A stretch of 7,836 bases of DNA from Rubrivivax sp. GTDB taxonomy: Bacteria > Pseudomonadota > Gammaproteobacteria > Burkholderiales > Burkholderiaceae. Location of the stretch: positions 1 through 7,836 of the forward strand of contig SEEY01000160.1 of the NCBI GenBank assembly GCA_004211235.1, given 5' to 3'. The notes below the pieces were generated by a model. The model made no database searches. It was given only the letters and a program-made list of their open reading frames with translations, and had not been told where the DNA came from. Position numbers and translations under genes: made by a program. Below are positions 1-7,836 of the stretch, piece after piece (the stretch's first letter is position 1; each line of letters starts with the position of its first letter).

Positions 1-153
1 GACAACTTTCCGACCGATGACATCGTGGCCGACGCGACGCGGATGAATGCCGTCATCGAAGCCCAGGTGCGTCGACAATTGCACCAGTATTTCTGGCTGC
101 ACAAGCGCTTCAAGTCGCGTCCGCCCGGCGAGGCCGACTTCTACGCCAAATGA
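1..153 (+). CDS. lpxL: Lipid A biosynthesis acyltransferase, LpxL/HtrB family (C-terminal 50 residues, 5' end outside window)
   Basis: Only the last 50 codons are present, open at the left edge and ending in TGA at 151-153. The translated tail contains DATRMNAVIE, then YFWLHKRFKSRPPGE at about residues 30-44 of the fragment. This matches the characteristic C-terminus of the LpxL/LpxM/HtrB acyltransferases, in which an aromatic-rich helix leads into W-x-H-K-R-F-K-x-R-P. Enzymes of this family act at the inner face of the cytoplasmic membrane and transfer an acyl chain from acyl-ACP to the 3-hydroxyacyl groups of the Kdo2-lipid A precursor. The catalytic H-x4-D motif lies upstream of the window, so activity cannot be judged. 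The fragment cannot separate LpxL from a paralogue such as LpxM or LpxP. The stop codon overlaps the start of lpxO (ATGA), which implies co-transcription and probably translational coupling. Confidence 0.85.
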   Translation, partial: DNFPTDDIVADATRMNAVIEAQVRRQLHQYFWLHKRFKSRPPGEADFYAK

Positions 154-1070
154 CCCACGACATCCCCTACGTCAAGCTCGCCGTCGTCGCGATCTTCATC
201 GTCAGCACGCTCTACGTGCACCTGCGCGGCCGCGTGCGCCTGAAGTTCTTCCGCCAGCTGACGGATCACTCGACCTTCATGGCGCCTATCAACTGCCTGA
301 TGTACCTGTTCTCCAGGCTGCCGGCGCGGCCCTACCTGCCCGTCAGCGAGTTCAAGGAACTGCAACTGCTGCAGGACCATTGGCAGGACATCCGGGCCGA
401 GGCCTACAAGCTGGCCGACGCGGGCGAGATCAAGAAGTCCGACAAGTACAACGACGCGGGCTTCAACAGCTTCTTCAAGACGGGCTGGACGCGCTTTCAC
501 CTGAAGTGGTACGACGAGGCCCATGCGTCGGCGCGCGAACTGTGCCCGGTGACGACGGGGCTCCTGCAGCGCATCCCGTCCGTCAAGGCCGCGATGTTCG
601 CGGCGCTGCCCCCCGGCGGGCGGCTTGTCACGCACCGGGACCCGTTCGCCGGCTCGCTGCGCTATCACCTCGGCCTCGTGACGCCGAACGCGGAGAGCTG
701 CTACATCTCGGTCGACGGCGAGCGCTACTTCTGGCGCGACGGTGAAGGCGTGATCTTTGACGAGACCTATCTGCACTACGCCGAGAACCAGTCGGACCAG
801 ATGCGCATCATCCTGTTCTGCGACGTCGAACGGCCGCTGAACACGCCCGTGGCGCGCTGGTTCAACCGCTTCATCAGCGGCACGCTGATCCGCGCCGCCT
901 CCGCGCCCAATTCCGACACCGACCGCACCGGCGGCATCAACAAGCTGTTCGCCTACGTGCAGCAGGTGCGGCTGTTCGGCAAGCGCATCAAGGCGCGCAG
1001 CCGCTTTGCCTACTACGCGCTGCAGTGGCTGATCTTCGGTGGCCTGTTCCTGTGGTGGATCTTCGGCTGA
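150..1070 (+). CDS. lpxO: Lipid A hydroxylase LpxO (aspartyl/asparaginyl beta-hydroxylase family, Fe(II)/2-oxoglutarate dioxygenase)
   Basis: The 306-residue product is close to the usual LpxO length of about 300. LpxO enzymes use Fe(II), O2 and 2-oxoglutarate to add a 2-hydroxyl to a secondary acyl chain of lipid A on the cytoplasmic side of the inner membrane. The sequence shows an N-terminal hydrophobic segment (about residues 8-23), the double-stranded beta-helix core with the iron triad H162-x-D164 (in THRDPF) and H209 (in ETYLHYAEN), and R219 (DQMRI) in the place expected for binding the 2-oxoglutarate carboxylate. A second hydrophobic segment, rich in aromatic residues, lies at the extreme C-terminus (about 289-305). 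The ATG at 150 overlaps the upstream acyltransferase stop codon, and no better start is seen. The partnership makes sense because in Pseudomonas LpxO hydroxylates chains that HtrB/LpxL enzymes add. Which chain is modified here cannot be read from the sequence. No terminator is visible after the gene. Confidence 0.9.
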   Translation: MTHDIPYVKLAVVAIFIVSTLYVHLRGRVRLKFFRQLTDHSTFMAPINCLMYLFSRLPARPYLPVSEFKELQLLQDHWQDIRAEAYKLADAGEIKKSDKYNDAGFNSFFKTGWTRFHLKWYDEAHASARELCPVTTGLLQRIPSVKAAMFAALPPGGRLVTHRDPFAGSLRYHLGLVTPNAESCYISVDGERYFWRDGEGVIFDETYLHYAENQSDQMRIILFCDVERPLNTPVARWFNRFISGTLIRAASAPNSDTDRTGGINKLFAYVQQVRLFGKRIKARSRFAYYALQWLIFGGLFLWWIFG

Positions 1071-1094
1071 GGTCATACCCGAGCTGGCTAGAAT
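1067..1094 (+). promoter_or_regulatory. Candidate sigma70 promoter for the gcv cluster
   Basis: TAGAAT at 1089-1094 matches the -10 consensus at five of six positions. A weak -35 candidate, CTGAGG at 1067-1072, lies 16 bases upstream and overlaps the lpxO stop codon. A -10 element here would start transcription near 1100-1102, just ahead of the P1 stem of the first glycine aptamer at 1104. That placement is the main support, because the -35 box alone (three of six matches) would not be convincing. Read-through from lpxO could also contribute. Confidence 0.45.
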
Positions 1095-1100
1095 GCTGGC

Positions 1101-1327
1101 TCTGTCAGGAGAGCGCCCCGGTGAACGTGGGGGCCGCCGAAGGCGCAGGGCCCGCAGTGAAATCGGGGCTCGAACGCTCAGGCAAAAGGACTGACAAAAC
1201 GTCATCGGTGGCAGACACTGGCGGCGTTCCTCACTGGAGAGAGGCCAACCCCTGAGTTGGTCCACCGAAGGGGCAAGCCCGCGGCGATTCGCCGGGGTCA
1301 ATCTCTCAGGTACCCCGGACAGCGAGG
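1101..1327 (+). ncRNA. Tandem glycine riboswitch (gcvT motif, two aptamers)
   Basis: Two consecutive copies of the glycine aptamer are readable. Aptamer 1 (about 1104-1195) has the closing stem GTCAG 1104-1108 with CTGAC 1191-1195, the GGAGAGCGC entry, a second stem GAGCG 1111-1115 with CGCTC 1175-1179, the conserved CCGCCGAAGG segment near 1134-1143, and CAGGCAAAAGGAC near 1179-1192. Aptamer 2 (about 1229-1327) repeats the plan: CTGGAGAGAGG, CCACCGAAGGGGCAAGC, and ATCTCTCAGG followed by CCCCGGAC. Its closing stem pairs CCTC 1229-1232 with GAGG 1324-1327 and CTG 1234-1236 with CAG 1320-1322, with one A/C mismatch between the two blocks. The tandem type binds two glycines, usually activates glycine cleavage genes, and here sits directly before gcvT. 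About 33 bases separate the aptamers. Confidence 0.96.
1198..1228 (+). other. Hairpin filling the linker between the two glycine aptamers
   Basis: Bases 1198-1210 can pair with 1216-1228 around a five-base loop (GCAGA, 1211-1215). The outer part is AACGTC with GGCGTT (one T-G wobble). After a single A/C mismatch (1204/1222), the inner part is TCGGTG with CACTGG (two wobbles). The stem accounts for nearly all of the sequence between the last base of aptamer 1 P1 (1195) and the first base of aptamer 2 P1 (1229), so it would stack between the two domains. Pairing was worked out by hand. No folding energy was computed. Confidence 0.55.
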
Positions 1328-1374
1328 ACATCCAAACCCGAATTCCGTCGGAGCTCTTGATGTCCTCTTTGCTG
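1320..1374 (+). promoter_or_regulatory. Riboswitch expression platform: start-codon sequestering stem that competes with aptamer 2 P1
   Basis: GAGGACATC at 1324-1332 is the exact reverse complement of GATGTCCTC at 1359-1367, which contains the gcvT ATG (1360-1362) and the next five bases of the gene. Beyond a three-base bulge (1368-1370), CAGC 1320-1323 can also pair with GCTG 1371-1374. The gcvT Shine-Dalgarno GGAG (1350-1353) lies in the 26-base loop, where CCGA 1338-1341 could additionally pair with TCGG 1348-1351 and cover part of it. The 5' arm reuses GAGG 1324-1327 and CAG 1320-1322, the 3' side of the aptamer 2 closing stem, so the two structures exclude each other. Glycine binding, which stabilises the aptamer, should therefore release the start codon. 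Complementarity is seen directly. The switching mechanism is inferred. Confidence 0.7.
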
Positions 1375-2472
1375 CAAACCCCTCTACACGCCCTCCACGT
1401 CGAACTCGGCGCCAAGATGGTGCCTTTCGCCGGCTACGACATGCCGGTGCAATACCCGAGCGGCGTGATGGCCGAGCACAAGCACACCCGTGCCGCGGCC
1501 GGGCTGTTCGATGTGTCGCACATGGGCCAGGTGCGCCTCGTCGGCCCTGACGCTGCTGCAGCGCTGGAGACGCTGGTGCCGGTCGACATCGTCGACCTCG
1601 GCGTCTTCAAGCAGCGCTACGCGTTGTTCACGAACGAGCAGGGCGGCCTGCTGGACGACCTGATGGTGTGCCGGCGGCCCGACGACCTGTTTGTCGTGGT
1701 CAACGCCGGCTGCAAGGACCAGGACATCGCCCATCTGCAAAAGCACATCGGCGGGCGCTGCACCGTCATCCCCGTGCCCGAGCGTGCGCTGCTGGCGCTG
1801 CAGGGCCCGCAGGCGGTGGACGTGCTGTCGCGCCTGAACCCCGAGGTCGCGAAGCTCACCTTCATGACCGGTGGCTTCTTCGCGCTCGACGGCATAGCCA
1901 CCTTCCTGACCCGTTCCGGCTACACCGGCGATGATGGCTTCGAGATTTCCGTGCACGAGGACGACGCCGTGGCGCTGGCGCGCAAGCTGCTGAGCCATGC
2001 CGAGGTCAAGCCCATCGGCTTGGGCGCGCGCGACTCGTTGCGCCTGGAAGCCGGCCTGTGCCTGTACGGCCACGACATCGATGAAACGACCACGCCGGTC
2101 GAGGCGTCCATCACCTGGGCCATCCAGAAGGTGCGCCGCGCCGGTGGTGCCCGCGCCGGTGGCTACCCGGGCGCGGCCGTCATCGACGGGCAGCTCGCCA
2201 ACGGCGCCGCGCGCAAGCGCGTCGGCCTGGTCGGCAAGGAACGCATGCCCGTGCGTGAAGGCGCCAGGATCGTCACCGCCGACGGCACCGAGATCGGCGT
2301 CGTCACCAGCGGCACGCTCGGCCCCACGGTCAACCAGCCGGTCGCCCTCGCCTACGTCGGCACGTCGCATGCCGCCGTCGGCACCGAGGTCTTCGCCATC
2401 GTGCGCGACAGGCGCACGCCGATGGTCGTCTCCCCTACCCCCTTCACCCCCAACCGCTACTACCGCGGCTAA
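1360..2472 (+). CDS. gcvT: Glycine cleavage system T protein (aminomethyltransferase)
   Basis: The 370-residue product is the usual GcvT length. T protein takes the aminomethyl group carried on lipoylated GcvH, passes the methylene to tetrahydrofolate to give 5,10-methylene-THF, and releases ammonia in the cytosol. Hallmarks in order are the N-terminal [17 protein letters not shown] (about 18-33), FDVSHMGQ (50-57), GGLLDD with D99/D100 where the family's catalytic aspartate lies, [12 protein letters not shown] in the folate-binding core, [19 protein letters not shown], and a C-terminal barrel domain with TSGTLGPT. The ATG at 1360 is preferred over the adjoining TTG at 1357 because GGAG at 1350-1353 is six bases from the ATG but only three from the TTG. 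The gene follows the glycine riboswitch directly and its first codons are part of the putative switch stem. GcvH begins 18 bases after its stop, in the same transcript. Confidence 0.97.
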   Translation: MSSLLQTPLHALHVELGAKMVPFAGYDMPVQYPSGVMAEHKHTRAAAGLFDVSHMGQVRLVGPDAAAALETLVPVDIVDLGVFKQRYALFTNEQGGLLDDLMVCRRPDDLFVVVNAGCKDQDIAHLQKHIGGRCTVIPVPERALLALQGPQAVDVLSRLNPEVAKLTFMTGGFFALDGIATFLTRSGYTGDDGFEISVHEDDAVALARKLLSHAEVKPIGLGARDSLRLEAGLCLYGHDIDETTTPVEASITWAIQKVRRAGGARAGGYPGAAVIDGQLANGAARKRVGLVGKERMPVREGARIVTADGTEIGVVTSGTLGPTVNQPVALAYVGTSHAAVGTEVFAIVRDRRTPMVVSPTPFTPNRYYRG

Positions 2473-2490
2473 TCCACGGAGCCTTCAACG

Positions 2491-2865
2491 ATGAGCATCA
2501 AGTACACCCCCGACCACGAATGGCTTGAAGTCCACGGCGACGGCACCGCCACCGTGGGCATCACCGTGCACGCGCAGGACGCGCTCGGCGACGTCGTCTT
2601 CGTCGACCTGCCCGAGGTGGGCAAGACCTTCGCCGAGAAGGAAGTGGCCGGCGTCGTCGAGTCCGTGAAGGCCGCGGCCGACGTCTACATGCCCGTCGAC
2701 GGCGAGATCACCGAGGTCAACGAAGCGCTGCGCGACGACCCGGCGCTGGCCAACTCCGACCCGCTCAAGGCCGGCTGGTTCTTCAAGGTCAAGCTGAGCA
2801 ATCCAAGCCAACTTGATGCCCTGATGGACTCGACCGCCTACGACGCCCTGCTCAAGACTCTCTGA
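2491..2865 (+). CDS. gcvH: Glycine cleavage system H protein (lipoyl carrier)
   Basis: The 124-residue product is a full-length H protein. It carries a lipoyl arm that shuttles the aminomethyl intermediate between the P, T and L proteins of the glycine cleavage system. The sequence opens with the typical [10 protein letters not shown], continues through [15 protein letters not shown] (about 33-47), and presents the lipoylation site in [13 protein letters not shown] with the modified lysine at K60. The C-terminal part has the family's [23 protein letters not shown]. The Shine-Dalgarno GGAG at 2478-2481 lies nine bases before the ATG. It sits 18 bases after gcvT and 21 before gcvP, as expected for one operon. 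Lipoylation requires LipA/LipB or LplA enzymes and the cycle needs an L protein, none of which is in the window. Confidence 0.97.
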   Translation: MSIKYTPDHEWLEVHGDGTATVGITVHAQDALGDVVFVDLPEVGKTFAEKEVAGVVESVKAAADVYMPVDGEITEVNEALRDDPALANSDPLKAGWFFKVKLSNPSQLDALMDSTAYDALLKTL

Positions 2866-2886
2866 CACACCCGCTGTAGAACCGCC

Positions 2887-5805
<2,919 letters not shown>

Positions 5806-5857
5806 AGCAGCCCGCTTCCTTCAGTCAGCCCGGCAGAACCGGTTGCTGATCTCCGCA

Positions 5858-5892
5858 GATTCGGGCGGCCACAAGCCGCCCTCCCCTGAATC
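5858..5892 (+). other. GC-rich hairpin in the gcvP-sdaA gap, next to the sdaA ribosome binding site
   Basis: GGGCGGC (5863-5869) and GCCGCCC (5875-5881) form a perfect seven-base stem with loop CACAA. The flanking GATTC (5858-5862) and GAATC (5888-5892) are also complementary, extending the stem across a one-sided internal loop (5882-5887). No run of T follows, so it does not look like a standard intrinsic terminator. The sdaA Shine-Dalgarno GAGG (5893-5896) starts at the very next base after the outer stem. It could protect the 3' end of gcvTHP mRNA, tune sdaA translation, or simply reflect GC-rich sequence. Confidence 0.5.
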
Positions 5893-5901
5893 GAGGCAGC
5901 C

Positions 5902-7290
<1,389 letters not shown>

Positions 7291-7293
7291 GGC

Positions 7294-7316
7294 CGAGGCG
7301 CCAGCCATGTGCCTCG
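7294..7316 (+). other. Small inverted repeat over the ribosome binding site and start codon of the NRDE gene
   Basis: CGAGGC (7294-7299) and GCCTCG (7311-7316) are perfectly complementary, with an 11-base spacer. The 5' arm contains the likely Shine-Dalgarno GAGG (7295-7298), and the ATG (7307-7309) lies in the loop. Folding would hide the ribosome binding site. Six bases is short in such GC-rich DNA, and the 3' arm is codons 2-4 of the gene, so chance is a real alternative. Confidence 0.35.
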
Positions 7317-7836
7317 CCGCCTTCGCCCTGAACGCCCACCCGCGCTTCCCGCTCGTCATCGCCGCCAACCGCGACGAGTTCTTCGCCCGCGCCGCGGCGC
7401 CGATGGCGTGGTGGGTCGACCGGCCCGACGTTCTTGCCGGGCGTGACCTCAGCGCCGGCGGCACCTGGTTCGGCCTGACGCGCGCCGGGCGCCTCGCGCT
7501 GCTGACCAACGTGCGCGAGCCCGGCCGGCAAATCGCCGAGGCGCCGTCGCGTGGCGCCCTCGTGGTGGACTGGCTGGGCAGCGACGAATCGGCGCCTGCC
7601 TTCGCGCACCGTCTGGCCGACGGCTACAACGGCTTCAACCTCATCACGGCCGACCTGGCGCGCCACGATTGGCACTGGCTCAGCAACCGGACGGCCACGC
7701 CGTTCGCACTGGGCACGGGCATCCATGCGCTGTCCAACGCGGCGCTCGACGCCCCCTGGCCGAAGACCGTGGGCCTGCGCAGTGCGATGGGGGACGCACT
7801 CGCCGTTGCTGCCGACGCCGACGACCTGATCGAGCG
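7307..7836 (+). CDS. NRDE family protein (TANGO2/DUF833 family), 3' end outside window
   Basis: The first 176 codons are visible, and the frame is open at the right edge. The protein starts MCLAAFALNAHPRFPLVIAANRDE, with the family-naming NRDE at residues 21-24 and the near-invariant Cys2. AGGTWFG follows, and HALSNAALDAPWPK comes later in the fragment; both are typical conserved blocks. Full family members are around 250 residues, so roughly a third is missing. The fold is related to N-terminal nucleophile hydrolases, and Cys2 could become an N-terminal nucleophile after Met removal, but no reaction is firmly assigned to bacterial members. Eukaryotic relatives (TANGO2, HRG-9) have been linked to heme handling and lipid metabolism. 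GAGG at 7295-7298 lies eight bases before the ATG, and the gene starts 16 bases after sdaA, so it probably shares that transcript. A functional link to serine breakdown is not evident. Confidence 0.88.
   Translation, partial: MCLAAFALNAHPRFPLVIAANRDEFFARAAAPMAWWVDRPDVLAGRDLSAGGTWFGLTRAGRLALLTNVREPGRQIAEAPSRGALVVDWLGSDESAPAFAHRLADGYNGFNLITADLARHDWHWLSNRTATPFALGTGIHALSNAALDAPWPKTVGLRSAMGDALAVAADADDLIE

Noticed and set aside
47..745. + strand open frame of 232 codons overlapping lpxL and lpxO
   Set aside because: It is in a different frame from two recognised proteins and has an Arg/Ala/Pro-rich composition typical of a frame shadow.
1357..1359. TTG directly before the gcvT ATG as an alternative start
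   Set aside because: It is only three bases from the GGAG Shine-Dalgarno and would add a single Met. The ATG at 1360 has better spacing.
141..1415. Antisense open frame of about 424 codons opposite lpxO and the riboswitch
   Set aside because: It crosses lpxO, the riboswitch and the start of gcvT on the wrong strand, with no domain or plausible start context.
1025..1550. Two short + strand open frames (1025-1255 and 1257-1550) running through the leader of gcvT
   Set aside because: They coincide with the tandem glycine aptamers, whose conserved RNA bases explain the sequence. The second also overlaps gcvT in another frame.
5837..5844. Eight-base palindrome AACCGGTT in the gcvP-sdaA gap as an operator
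   Set aside because: It is perfect but short, isolated, and matches no regulator site I can name.
5863..5881. Rho-independent terminator after gcvP
   Set aside because: The stem is strong, but the following bases are TCCCCTGAATC, with no T-run, so I list it only as a hairpin.

Overview
The window is a GC-rich, densely coded chromosomal segment with every gene on the + strand. Gene content, protein similarity to familiar families and the codon bias toward G/C at third positions suggest a Gram-negative betaproteobacterium, most likely a Burkholderiales member. This is a judgement from recognition, not a database match. I see no mobile elements, CRISPR arrays, tRNAs, rRNAs or phage genes.

Region 1 (1-1070) is envelope lipid metabolism. 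The C-terminal tail of an LpxL/HtrB-type lipid A acyltransferase overlaps by an ATGA junction with lpxO, which encodes a membrane Fe(II)/2-oxoglutarate lipid A hydroxylase. The first enzyme adds a secondary acyl chain to lipid A, and the second probably 2-hydroxylates such a chain.

Region 2 (1067-1374) is regulatory. A probable sigma70-type promoter sits at the end of lpxO and is followed by a tandem glycine riboswitch with two aptamers. The linker between the aptamers folds as its own hairpin. Downstream of aptamer 2, a perfect 9-bp inverted repeat can bury the gcvT start codon, and it uses the same bases as the closing stem of aptamer 2. This reads as a translational ON switch: glycine keeps the aptamer stem closed and frees the start codon.

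Region 3 (1360-7290) is glycine and serine catabolism: gcvT, gcvH and gcvP (T, H and P proteins of the glycine cleavage system), followed 96 bases later by sdaA (iron-sulfur L-serine dehydratase). Glycine cleavage makes CO2, NH3, NADH and methylene-tetrahydrofolate. Serine hydroxymethyltransferase (not in the window) can join that one-carbon unit to a second glycine to make serine, and SdaA deaminates serine to pyruvate. The cluster can therefore turn excess glycine into pyruvate under glycine-sensing control. The shared L protein (dihydrolipoamide dehydrogenase) is also outside the window.

Region 4 (7307-7836) is the N-terminal part of an NRDE/TANGO2-family protein, cut by the window end. 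Its ribosome binding site lies in a small inverted repeat.

Most genes here are ordinary housekeeping genes. The observations most worth a second look are in the RNA: the riboswitch expression platform, the inter-aptamer hairpin, and two smaller hairpins in front of sdaA and the NRDE gene.
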